A stretch of DNA of 64,000 bases from Chitinophagales bacterium (GTDB taxonomy: Bacteria; Bacteroidota; Bacteroidia; Chitinophagales; Chitinophagaceae): assembly GCA_015654595.1 (NCBI GenBank), contig JAATGQ010000155.1:81817-145816 (forward strand). Direction: 5' to 3'. The translations under genes and the position numbers were made by a program. This document shows, piece by piece, positions 1-8,143 of the stretch; the first letter of the stretch is position 1; each line of letters opens with the position of its first letter. The notes beneath the pieces are model-generated. The model did not search any database and was not told the DNA's origin. It saw only the letters and a program-made list of their open reading frames with translations.

Positions 1-3000
1 AGGCGATAGTCCTGGTCGTTCTTAATATTACTGGCAGCAAGCGCCATCATCGCCAGCTGGTAGGCGTCCTTACTATCGAGCGCTTTTTTGACGGCGGCGG
101 CATATTCCGGCTGTATCTCCTGTCCATAGCCTGCCTGCGTAAGCGCATATACGATATAGATATTGGCTATTTTATCGGGTACGGAAGCAAAGCGGTCGTA
201 GCCGCCGGATTTGAGCGTGAAGCCGCCGTGTCCATTTCTACGGTTCAGCAGGAAGTCTTTTGTCCGTTGGAGCATCTTTTTGTCGACGTCGAGAAATTCC
301 TGCATGGCGGTGAATTCCAGTAAGCCGTAGGCGGTCAGCGCTTCGTGTGCGGGGGCTTTGCCAAACCACTCGAAGCCGTTCTCGGAGGTTTCGAAGCCGA
401 TCAGTTTTTTATAGCCGTGCTCGATATAACTCATCGCCTTCTTTTCTATTTCGGGGTTGGATTTGCCTGTCTGCCGCAGGTACTTCAGGATAAATATATT
501 GGGATAGGTTGTCGATGAAGTTTGTTCAAAGCAGCCGTAGGGTTCCTGCAGCATGGATTCGATGCCGTTGAGCAGCTGGCCTTCAACGTCTTTATAGACG
601 TGAAGGGTAGCATGAAGGCTGCCGGGGATCGTTTTGTTGATGACGAGGTTTTGATTGGTTGAAGTATTTCCGGAGATCGTTTTTCTGATCGGAAAGCCTT
701 TTGCTGCTGCAGTAATGGGCAGAGTGACCGATTCATTGCCGAGATTGCCGGTGACTTTGAATTCTATTTGTCCGGTGGTCGGGTTGGTTGCGGAGAGTGG
801 GACGAGTAATTGTTGGGTGGCGTCTGGGCCAAGGTTGAAGGTGGTTGCGGGTGTGCTGCTTTGGATGTTGGGGGGCAGCGAGAGGGTAAGGACGCCGTCT
901 AAGGGCTGGCTGGCGTTATTCTTTATGACGACAGGAATAAGCGCTTTGTCGCCGACGGTCAGGTAGGGGGGGATCTTGACGTCTACGCTGAGGGCGGCTT
1001 TTGCGGCATAGGTTGTTTCGATACGACCGGGTTGTCCATTGAAGCCTATTCCTTCGGCGATGGCGCGGAAGGTGGTAGTAGCGTCGGAGTTGTAGAATTC
1101 CAGTGTGGCTTTTCCATCGCGGTTGGTTTGTACTACCGGATTCCAGTAGATGGTCTCGCGGTAGTCGTTGCGGGTTTCGGGCGCGATGGAGGTATATTTT
1201 GGAGCGTAGAATCGGCGGGCAACGGTATAAGAAGGGGTGTTGACGATGAAGTTTTCCGAAGCGTAGTGGCTGTTCCTTGTCAGATCTATGTGTATTTTGC
1301 CGTAAAGGGCGGTTTTTGTGGTGATCAGGATGACGCCGTTGGCGGCCCGGGATCCGTATATCGAGACGCTTGCTGCGTCTTTTAATACCGAGATGCTGGA
1401 AATGTCGTTGACGTTGATTCCGCTGAGGTTGTATTTTTCCTGTGGTATGCCGTCTATTACGAGCAGCGGGTCATTGCCGTTGTGTAGTATTCCGGCTCCC
1501 CTTATGGCTATACGGTTCTCTTGTTCATTATTGGCGAAGTGGTTGATCTCTAGTCCTGCGGCTCTTCCTTCCAATGCTACGGGCATATCATTGACCGGAA
1601 CGGCGGCGAGGTCATTTCCGGTGACAATGGTGACGGACCCGGCGATGCCTTTTCTTCTTTGGACGCCATAGCCTATGACTACTACTTCATTTAACGCCTG
1701 GTTCTTGTTGATATTCAGGGCGGGGAACTCTGCCTTTGTCTTAAGGCCGACTGGCGGGAGGTGCTGTTCATTTGGTTGTTGCGGGTGTGGGACAGGTTGT
1801 GGGAGGGGCGCTTTTAATGGGGGTGCGAAGGGGTCATCGGGGGTTAATTTTTTTATGGCGTCGTCTTTGAGCGGGTTATATCCGATCCCGTTGTTGATCA
1901 CTTTGATCGAGATCTTATCTTTTTTGTGTAGAGACTGTGCCAGCAGCATATAGCTATCCCTACCCTGTAGATCGGGGAAGAAGAACTGGCCGTCTTTCAG
2001 CTGTTGTTTGATCACTTTGCCGTTGTAGATATTGTGGATCAGCAGGATGGTAGAGGGGATGGGCTGGCCTTTTTCGTTGGTGACCATACCGCTGACTATA
2101 TTCGTTTCTTCGGGCGTGTATTTTAGCTGGCGTGCCTGTGTGACCTCGTCGATAAAGTCAAAATAGCGATAGCCATTGGTGAGCATTACGAGGTCGAGGG
2201 CGGCGAGCGCTTTTGGCTCCTCCTTTTTAAAATAGAATTGCGGTTCTTCTATCCTGCCTTGCAGTTCAGAGCTCATCAGCAGCCAGGAGAGGATATGATC
2301 CTGTTTGTCGTCTGCGAGGGTCCAGAGTTTGTCGTCTACGACAGAAAGAGAAAGATTCGAGGGGATAGCGGTTCCCTTTTCATCGGTCGTCGTAATGGTC
2401 ATCGATACCTTTTCTCTGGGCAGATAAGTTTGTTTGTCGGGGGTGATCGTGATGTGCAGCTGGCGGTCGGGGTTCAGGAATACGATCCTTTCGGCCAGCG
2501 GAGTTTTGTTTTCGTCGTAGAGGGTGAGACGGGTGATACCCATCGGGAAGATCTTTTCGTCGATGGGGAATTCGTTGACCCCTTTTTTGAGTGACAGTGT
2601 CTTAGAATAGTAGGGGACGCTCTTTGCCTGGCCCGTGAGGTGGATGGCGGCCGCGTTCGAGGCGATGAGTTTTACATGGATTAGGCCGTTTTTTTTACTG
2701 ACATTCATCACGATACCTTGTGGGGCTGCTTTTGGAAGCACGTACTGTTCCTTTATGCCGGCTGGGGAGGTGATGGTCGCGGAGTATCTTTTACCAGGCA
2801 GAGGAGTAAAGGTAAGCTGGCCCATTCCAAACTTATAGCTGCTGAAGGAGTCGATCATGTTGCCTTCATCGTCTTTTATTATCCCTTTTACGTCGCTGGG
2901 GTTCCCGTATTCATTGATGGCTTTAAAGGCGAGGTTGGTGGCGAGGCCTTCGACAAAGGTTCCTCCTTCGGGCATGAATTGCAGGTCGATCTTATTCAGT

Positions 3001-3704
3001 GTGATCGGGATGGATCGCGCTATTGATTCCGTGTAAGAATCGTAGGAGACCGTTACGTTTAGCAGCCCGTCGGTTGTCTTTAGCGTGGCAGGGAGCGTAA
3101 AGGAGAGTCGGGCTTTTCCGTTAGTGTTTGTCGTAAAGGGGTGGGTTGCCTGGACGTCGCCTGCCAGGGCAACCGTAAACTGCCCGTTGTGGTTGGCGAT
3201 GGGTTTGTCGTCGAGGCTGCGCATCGAGAAGTCTGCGCTTACTTCGTCGCCTGCGCCGTAACCCTTTTTCGGAAATTCCAGTTTCATCAGTACGCGGGGG
3301 GCGATGATCTTCTGTACGGTAAACTCCTTTGTAAAGAACAGGCTGTCTTTTTCGTTCAGCATCCAGCCCGTATAGCCTTTTAGCTTGTAGATGCCTCCCG
3401 CAGCGTCGGGGTCGAGGGTAAAGGAGCCTTCGCAGTAGCCGTCTTCTACTCGGTAGGTTTGTTTTTCTACGACCGTTCCGGCGGGACCGTATACGTCGAC
3501 GTGGGCGGTCGAGCTGATCCTTGAGGGTTTGTTGCTGGCGCCTCTTACCAGATAAAGTTTGAAGAACACCGTTTCTCCGGGGGAGAAGAAGACGTGGTTG
3601 GTTTGTATATAGATCTTTTCCTTGTCGTAGCTAAAGGAAGGGGATTGCGCTTTGAGAGCAGCAATGCCGGATAAAAGAATGAGCAGGGGGAGTAGACGTT
3701 TCAT
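1..3704 (-). CDS. Alpha-2-macroglobulin-like protein with an inserted TonB-receptor plug domain (C-terminus outside window)
   Basis: About 1,234 codons are present and the 3' end lies beyond the window. It begins with a signal peptide (MKRLLPLLILLSGIAALKAQ) and MG-type beta domains (YIQTNHVFFSPGETVFFKLY). A carboxypeptidase-regulatory-like repeat lies near residue 535 (VSGMVTNEKGQPIP). Residues about 672-790 are a SusC-type plug: NEVVVIGYGVQRR, then DPLLVIDGIP, then ISVLKDAASVSIYGSRAANG. The chain then returns to macroglobulin sequence (YRETIYWNPVVQTNRDGKA) and a thioester-type motif, YGCFEQTSS, with Cys1058. I checked that the start, plug and thioester lie in one frame, so this is a fusion and not a frameshift. 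Bacterial alpha-2-macroglobulins trap proteases through the thioester; the plug implies coupling to TonB and an outer-membrane barrel. The gene lies 5 bp downstream of a plug-less barrel gene, its likely partner. The domain assignment is firm; the function is inferred. Confidence 0.85.
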   Translation of the reverse strand, partial: MKRLLPLLILLSGIAALKAQSPSFSYDKEKIYIQTNHVFFSPGETVFFKLYLVRGASNKPSRISSTAHVDVYGPAGTVVEKQTYRVEDGYCEGSFTLDPDAAGGIYKLKGYTGWMLNEKDSLFFTKEFTVQKIIAPRVLMKLEFPKKGYGAGDEVSADFSMRSLDDKPIANHNGQFTVALAGDVQATHPFTTNTNGKARLSFTLPATLKTTDGLLNVTVSYDSYTESIARSIPITLNKIDLQFMPEGGTFVEGLATNLAFKAINEYGNPSDVKGIIKDDEGNMIDSFSSYKFGMGQLTFTPLPGKRYSATITSPAGIKEQYVLPKAAPQGIVMNVSKKNGLIHVKLIASNAAAIHLTGQAKSVPYYSKTLSLKKGVNEFPIDEKIFPMGITRLTLYDENKTPLAERIVFLNPDRQLHITITPDKQTYLPREKVSMTITTTDEKGTAIPSNLSLSVVDDKLWTLADDKQDHILSWLLMSSELQGRIEEPQFYFKKEEPKALAALDLVMLTNGYRYFDFIDEVTQARQLKYTPEETNIVSGMVTNEKGQPIPSTILLIHNIYNGKVIKQQLKDGQFFFPDLQGRDSYMLLAQSLHKKDKISIKVINNGIGYNPLKDDAIKKLTPDDPFAPPLKAPLPQPVPHPQQPNEQHLPPVGLKTKAEFPALNINKNQALNEVVVIGYGVQRRKGIAGSVTIVTGNDLAAVPVNDMPVALEGRAAGLEINHFANNEQENRIAIRGAGILHNGNDPLLVIDGIPQEKYNLSGINVNDISSISVLKDAASVSIYGSRAANGVILITTKTALYGKIHIDLTRNSHYASENFIVNTPSYTVARRFYAPKYTSIAPETRNDYRETIYWNPVVQTNRDGKATLEFYNSDATTTFRAIAEGIGFNGQPGRIETTYAAKAALSVDVKIPPYLTVGDKALIPVVIKNNASQPLDGVLTLSLPPNIQSSTPATTFNLGPDATQQLLVPLSATNPTTGQIEFKVTGNLGNESVTLPITAAAKGFPIRKTISGNTSTNQNLVINKTIPGSLHATLHVYKDVEGQLLNGIESMLQEPYGCFEQTSSTTYPNIFILKYLRQTGKSNPEIEKKAMSYIEHGYKKLIGFETSENGFEWFGKAPAHEALTAYGLLEFTAMQEFLDVDKKMLQRTKDFLLNRRNGHGGFTLKSGGYDRFASVPDKIANIYIVYALTQAGYGQEIQPEYAAAVKKALDSKDAYQLAMMALAASNIKNDQDYR

Positions 3705-3709
3705 ACTTT

Positions 3710-6130
3710 TTAAAATTGTATGGAGGCGTTAAGGCCAAAACTTTTTGAAGAAGGGAGGTTAAAGAAATCGAGACCGCTGGCATCGGATTGGTCGAACAGG
3801 TGCTGGCTGGGGTCTGCGCCTTTGTAGGCGGACCATAGTATCAGGTTTTCAGCATAAGCCGTGAGTCGTATCCGTTGTAAGTATTTTTTTATATTGATCG
3901 TATAGGCCAGCGAGAGCAGATGCAGCCGGATATTGTCTGCCTTTTGAATGTAGGATTCCGCCACGCCTGTGTAGCCGTATCGTACCCATTTGTTTTGCTG
4001 GACGGGTAGTTGCGGGTTGTAGTTGGCGAGGCTTCGTTCTGCGCCGGTAATGGCGCTTCGGCCGTAGTAGTCGAGCACGGCCTGGGCGCCGTTCCAGACA
4101 TCACCACCCTTTCTGTATTCCCATTCGATGTCGAGGGCTAACCTGCTCCAGGTGATCATATGGGAGAATTTTAGCGTATAGGCTGGTGTCGGGTTGGCGA
4201 TGACGGAAGGTTTATCGCTGGCCAGGGGGAAGCCGTCGGGGCCGATCAGCTTTTTATGATTGGCGTCTCTCAGCCAGGTATTGCCTGTGATCACTCCAAG
4301 CGGCTGTCCCTTTATAAGCGTGTTATGAACCGTGCTAAAGCCTGCTATGGCCAGGCTGTCCTGGCCGTTGTCGATATGCGTTACCGTGTTGGAGTAAGTG
4401 TAAAACGAAATATTGTTGCTGATGCTAAGGTCCCCGTTTATTGCAAAGATGGTTTTGGGGATAAGTGTCAGCTCAAGGCCTTTGTAGCGGATGTCGGCGA
4501 GCGTATTGAGCAGCAGCTGGTGGTTTTCATAGGTTGGGAATGGATTGTTCTTATTGTTGCGGAGAGATAGATCTGCGAAGATGCAGAACCATTCTTGGAC
4601 ATCGATCTCCGCTTTTGCTGTAAACTCCTGGTGTTGTATGGGGGAGGCGAGCATAAAGCTTTGCAGCTCTGTCGTCGGCATAAAAGAGAAGAATTGTTGA
4701 GGGGACAGTTGTGTCAGCAGGTAAGGAGTGTATGAATGGTTCAGGTTGGGTTCACTATAAAAAGCGCTGTAGGTGGCTGCGAGCTTTATCCAAAGGCCGC
4801 GCAGATTGTGGCCGGCTGCAAAGGCACCGAGTTCTGGAAGGAACCAGCTGCTTTTTTGGGTGGTGGTGGAGTGGTAAACCTTATCGCCGATGTTCAGGCC
4901 TGTATTGAAATAGTCTCTTTCATAGGTGGCATTGAAAGAAAGCGTTCCCTCGTTGGAAGCCCTGGTATAGTGATAGAAGGCTGCTGCGTCGGGATAGGCA
5001 ATCTTTATGTCGTCGTTGTTGTAGTGATAATTGATGGTGGCGCTGGATTGCAGGTGGTCTATGGGGTGCTGGATCTTATAAGTGCTGTAGGCGGCGGCGG
5101 TATAGTGTTTTTCGTTTTGTTGCCGGGTGTAAGGAAGTCCTGTTGGATAGAAGGCTGTGCCTGGTTTTAGCGATTGGTTGCTGTTTTGGTCGATCGCGTC
5201 TAAGGACGAACTAAGGCCAAAGTTGAAGGTCCCTTTTGCTTTTTCTAAGGCGAGGCTGCCTGTCTGTTGCGTAAGCCGGTCGTAATGGCCGTTGTGATTT
5301 AACAGGAATAGCGGGTTGTCGGCCTGGTTGCTATAGGCTTTTTGCGGGTTTTGTGCGTTGCCATAGCTGATCGGCGTAAGCAGTGCGTTCTCATAGACGC
5401 GGTTCAGAAAGCCGTTGCCGTTGTCGTTGGAGAAGTCGGATGAGAAATAGTTGTATGCCCCTTTTATCGAGATCTTTTTGATGAACTTTTCGACGGATAG
5501 CGAGAGCCTGTCCTCGTTATTGGTGTTGTCGGGTATTGTCTTGTTTTCATGGATGTGGTTCGTGGCAAGAAAAAAGGACCAAAGGGGGGTGTATGAATTT
5601 GCCAGTATGTTTGCCTTTGCAGAAAGCGAGTGGCTGAGCAGATAGCCTTTGCGGAACAGGTTGTTGTTGTATACCGGGCCATCGTAGGCGGCGGTGTGGA
5701 TGGCGGGGCCATAGCTGAATAGTTCGTTTGTTTCCGGTCCAAGCCAGGTTAGTTGTCCGTTGCGGCTTTCGCCTTGTACGTATTCATTTTGCAGTGCGGG
5801 TTTTTTGTTGGTTGTCCGGACGGCGGCAGCGATTGTGTAATCGCCGCTGATCCTAAGGAATCGATTGTCGGCGGGAATGAGGTCTATGCCGCCATTATGT
5901 ATACTAACGGTTCTTATTCCCCGATAAAAGATATTGTTGTAGTTGGTGAAGGCCTTTTTCAGGCGGAGTGGTTTTGTGGTGTCTTTATTTGCCTTGGTGA
6001 TGGTTGGAAGACTATCGGTTTCGATCAGCGATTGATAGTCTGATGAGGTGATGGGGGTTACGGGTTGCTGCGCGACTGCGGGTGGTAAGGCCAGCAGAAG
6101 GATGAGCAGGGTGTGTAATAGTTTGTGCAT
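3710..6130 (-). CDS. SusC/RagA-type outer-membrane beta-barrel lacking a plug domain
   Basis: About 806 residues if it starts at the ATG at 6130 (MHKLLHTLLILLLALPPAVA, a clear signal peptide); a TTG two codons upstream is less likely. The C-terminal part is typical SusC barrel: AENLILWSAYKGADPSQH followed by a closing strand SKSFGLNASIQF ending in Phe. What is missing is notable. After the signal peptide and about 55 linker residues the barrel sequence starts, with none of the usual plug motifs (VVVGYG, VLKDASATAIYGSRGANG). Normal SusC proteins are about 1,000 residues and carry both plug and barrel. Those plug motifs occur in the next gene of the operon, 5 bp downstream, inside an alpha-2-macroglobulin protein. 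The two are probably made together and assemble as a split receptor. The substrate is unknown. Confidence 0.82.
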   Translation of the reverse strand: MHKLLHTLLILLLALPPAVAQQPVTPITSSDYQSLIETDSLPTITKANKDTTKPLRLKKAFTNYNNIFYRGIRTVSIHNGGIDLIPADNRFLRISGDYTIAAAVRTTNKKPALQNEYVQGESRNGQLTWLGPETNELFSYGPAIHTAAYDGPVYNNNLFRKGYLLSHSLSAKANILANSYTPLWSFFLATNHIHENKTIPDNTNNEDRLSLSVEKFIKKISIKGAYNYFSSDFSNDNGNGFLNRVYENALLTPISYGNAQNPQKAYSNQADNPLFLLNHNGHYDRLTQQTGSLALEKAKGTFNFGLSSSLDAIDQNSNQSLKPGTAFYPTGLPYTRQQNEKHYTAAAYSTYKIQHPIDHLQSSATINYHYNNDDIKIAYPDAAAFYHYTRASNEGTLSFNATYERDYFNTGLNIGDKVYHSTTTQKSSWFLPELGAFAAGHNLRGLWIKLAATYSAFYSEPNLNHSYTPYLLTQLSPQQFFSFMPTTELQSFMLASPIQHQEFTAKAEIDVQEWFCIFADLSLRNNKNNPFPTYENHQLLLNTLADIRYKGLELTLIPKTIFAINGDLSISNNISFYTYSNTVTHIDNGQDSLAIAGFSTVHNTLIKGQPLGVITGNTWLRDANHKKLIGPDGFPLASDKPSVIANPTPAYTLKFSHMITWSRLALDIEWEYRKGGDVWNGAQAVLDYYGRSAITGAERSLANYNPQLPVQQNKWVRYGYTGVAESYIQKADNIRLHLLSLAYTINIKKYLQRIRLTAYAENLILWSAYKGADPSQHLFDQSDASGLDFFNLPSSKSFGLNASIQF

Positions 6131-6223
6131 AAGCAATCTGTTAATGTGGATCGGCTTCTGGTTTAAGACAGGATGCTTTTGCGAATTCGATTACACACGA
6201 AGGAGAAATAATTTTTTAAATGC

Positions 6224-6252
6224 AAAGAGCCTCTGACTATCAGAGGCTCTTT
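6224..6252 (-). terminator. Rho-independent-type hairpin between two minus-strand operons
   Basis: A perfect 12-bp stem (AAAGAGCCTCTG and its complement) closes a 5-nt loop, and each arm has an A/T flank. It lies 18 bp beyond the stop codon of the esterase gene (6271) and upstream of the barrel gene at 6130. It therefore separates the xylan operon from the macroglobulin operon. The remaining 90 bp up to 6130 should hold the barrel gene's promoter, but I found no clear TAnnTTTG box. Confidence 0.85.
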
Positions 6253-6270
6253 GTGTTTGTCGTGTTTGCC

Positions 6271-8136
6271 TTATTTGTCGGTTCGGAAGGGGGCGGCGGG
6301 GAGACCTTCCTTATTATATAGATTGGGATTGACGGGATCATCGGCCCAGGCGTAGCGAATGTATTGCGGTGCTTTTACTGCGTCGCTGGAGAGAATGATC
6401 TTGTTGCCTTCGATGCGGGCTTTTGCCCAGACAAATTTTTTGTCTTCGCCTGCGATCGCAAATTCATGCGGGGCTTCGCCATCGCTGGTGGTTAGTCCGC
6501 TGCCGGTATTGTTAAAGGATATGACGATCCTGTCGCTATCGATGGATGCCGATTGAAAGAGGGGCCCGGCGGCGAGGATGTTTTCACCGTAGGCGATCTT
6601 TTCGGCGGCGAGGGCGAGGCGGTTTCCCACTTCTTTTTTATGGTCGGGGTGTACGTCGTTCCATTCTCCGAGGTCGATTGCGACGGCCATGGCGGTGTTG
6701 GGGACAGAAAGGGTCTGGGTCTGCGCTTCCCTGAAGAGGGCCCAGTTACTTTCCGAGGGAGCATAGTTATAGTCCATGAAGCCGGGGAGCTGGACGAAAA
6801 GGAAGGGGATATTGCCTTCTTTCCATCTGTTGCGCCAGTCGGCGATCATCGCGGGCAGCAGCTTGCCGTATGCTGTGGGTTTGCCCGTGTTGCTTTCACC
6901 CTGGTACCAGACAAAGCCTTTTATCGTGTAATTCGTGAGGGGGGCGATCATCGTGTTGTAGAGGGCGGTTGGCTGGTTTTGGGTGGCTGTGCCGGCGGGG
7001 GCGCGGAAGTCCTGGCCGGGGGTGGAAATAAAACCCGCTTTATATTGATAGTAGCCGGTAAGATTGAGGGTGTCATTGCCGGCGATCAGCTGGTAAGGTT
7101 TATCGGGGACGAATCCGCCTTTTCCCGAGTAGTTGGATACACGGATCACGATCAGGTTGCGGCCTGGTTCGAGGAGGCCTTCGGGGATCGCGTATCGGCG
7201 TTGCGGATAGAGGTAGGTGGTATTGCCGATCTTTTGTCCATCGATATATACTTCGTCTGCGTCTACGATACGGCCGAGGAAGATTTTTGCGGGTTTGCCG
7301 GTCATCGAAGCCGGTACGTCGATTTCACGGCGGTACCATACGATGCCATGCAGATTGCGTGCGCCCTGGTCTTCCCAGAAGCCGGGTATGGCGATGGTAT
7401 GCCAGCCTTTTGGGCTGTAGCCGGGGTCATACCATTTCTCTGTCATTCCAAGGTCCTCGACTGGTGTGGGGCCATGCGGCGCGTCGGTGACTTTGGGATT
7501 GGGTGTTATGCCGGGAAATGCCGAGAGGCTTTCCGGGCTCATCATCGCTTCGATGGGGATGCCGCCCCAGCTGGAGTTGATGATGCCGATGGGAACATGG
7601 TATTTTTCGTAGAGGGCCTTTGCAAAAAAATAAGCTACGGCGGAGAAGTCCTTTACATTATCGGGGTTTGCATCGCGCCAGGCGCCGCCGGGAAGGTCGG
7701 CTTTTGGGCCTGAGAGGCTGGTGGTGTTGGGGACCTTGAACTGCCGGATGTTCGGGTTGTTGGCATTTTTGATCTCGTCGGCGTAGAGGATGTCGTGCAG
7801 TTTTAGCTGGTGCTCCATATTGGATTGACCCGAGCAGAACCACACGTCGCCGATAAGGATATCTTTTAGCGTGATCTTGTTGATCTGCATCGAATAGGGA
7901 CCGCCGGCTTTTTGCGGCGCCAGCTGCAGGGTCCATTTACCGTCTGTTCCTGTAGTGGTGTGATAGGTTTTACTGTTGAACCTTATCGTTACCTTCTCCG
8001 CAGGCGCCGCCCAGCCCCAGATGCCGATCGGCGTGTTCCGCTGCAGTATCATGCTGTCACGGATGATGGCGGGCAGTTTTATCTGCGCTTGGGCGGCGGA
8101 AGTAAATAAGAGGGCGGCGGCTATCAATCGTTTCAT
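6271..8136 (-). CDS. Sialate O-acetylesterase-family carbohydrate acetylesterase (SGNH fold with jelly-roll insertion)
   Basis: A secreted enzyme of 621 residues with signal peptide MKRLIAAALLFTSAAQA. It likely removes acetyl groups from plant cell-wall glycans. The nucleophile block is FCSGQSNMEHQL (Ser near residue 104). A second SGNH block is FVWYQGESNTGK, and the Asp/His block is WNDVHPDHKKE (near residue 492). The SGNH core is interrupted by a carbohydrate-binding jelly-roll-like segment at about residues 225-345 (WEDQGARNLHGIVWYRREID), as is common in this family. Despite the family name, the neighbours (GH115-GH10 xylanase and GH43) make acetyl-xylan or acetyl-xyloglucan more likely than sialic acid. 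It is the last gene of the operon, 7 bp after the symporter-GH43 gene and just before a terminator. The family is sure; the substrate is inferred. Confidence 0.88.
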   Translation of the reverse strand: MKRLIAAALLFTSAAQAQIKLPAIIRDSMILQRNTPIGIWGWAAPAEKVTIRFNSKTYHTTTGTDGKWTLQLAPQKAGGPYSMQINKITLKDILIGDVWFCSGQSNMEHQLKLHDILYADEIKNANNPNIRQFKVPNTTSLSGPKADLPGGAWRDANPDNVKDFSAVAYFFAKALYEKYHVPIGIINSSWGGIPIEAMMSPESLSAFPGITPNPKVTDAPHGPTPVEDLGMTEKWYDPGYSPKGWHTIAIPGFWEDQGARNLHGIVWYRREIDVPASMTGKPAKIFLGRIVDADEVYIDGQKIGNTTYLYPQRRYAIPEGLLEPGRNLIVIRVSNYSGKGGFVPDKPYQLIAGNDTLNLTGYYQYKAGFISTPGQDFRAPAGTATQNQPTALYNTMIAPLTNYTIKGFVWYQGESNTGKPTAYGKLLPAMIADWRNRWKEGNIPFLFVQLPGFMDYNYAPSESNWALFREAQTQTLSVPNTAMAVAIDLGEWNDVHPDHKKEVGNRLALAAEKIAYGENILAAGPLFQSASIDSDRIVISFNNTGSGLTTSDGEAPHEFAIAGEDKKFVWAKARIEGNKIILSSDAVKAPQYIRYAWADDPVNPNLYNKEGLPAAPFRTDK

Positions 8137-8143
8137 TGCATTT

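Noticed and set aside
6553..7713. Long open frame of 386 codons on the plus strand
   Set aside because: It is antisense to the acetylesterase, has no recognisable domain, and follows from the G+C bias of the real gene's codons.
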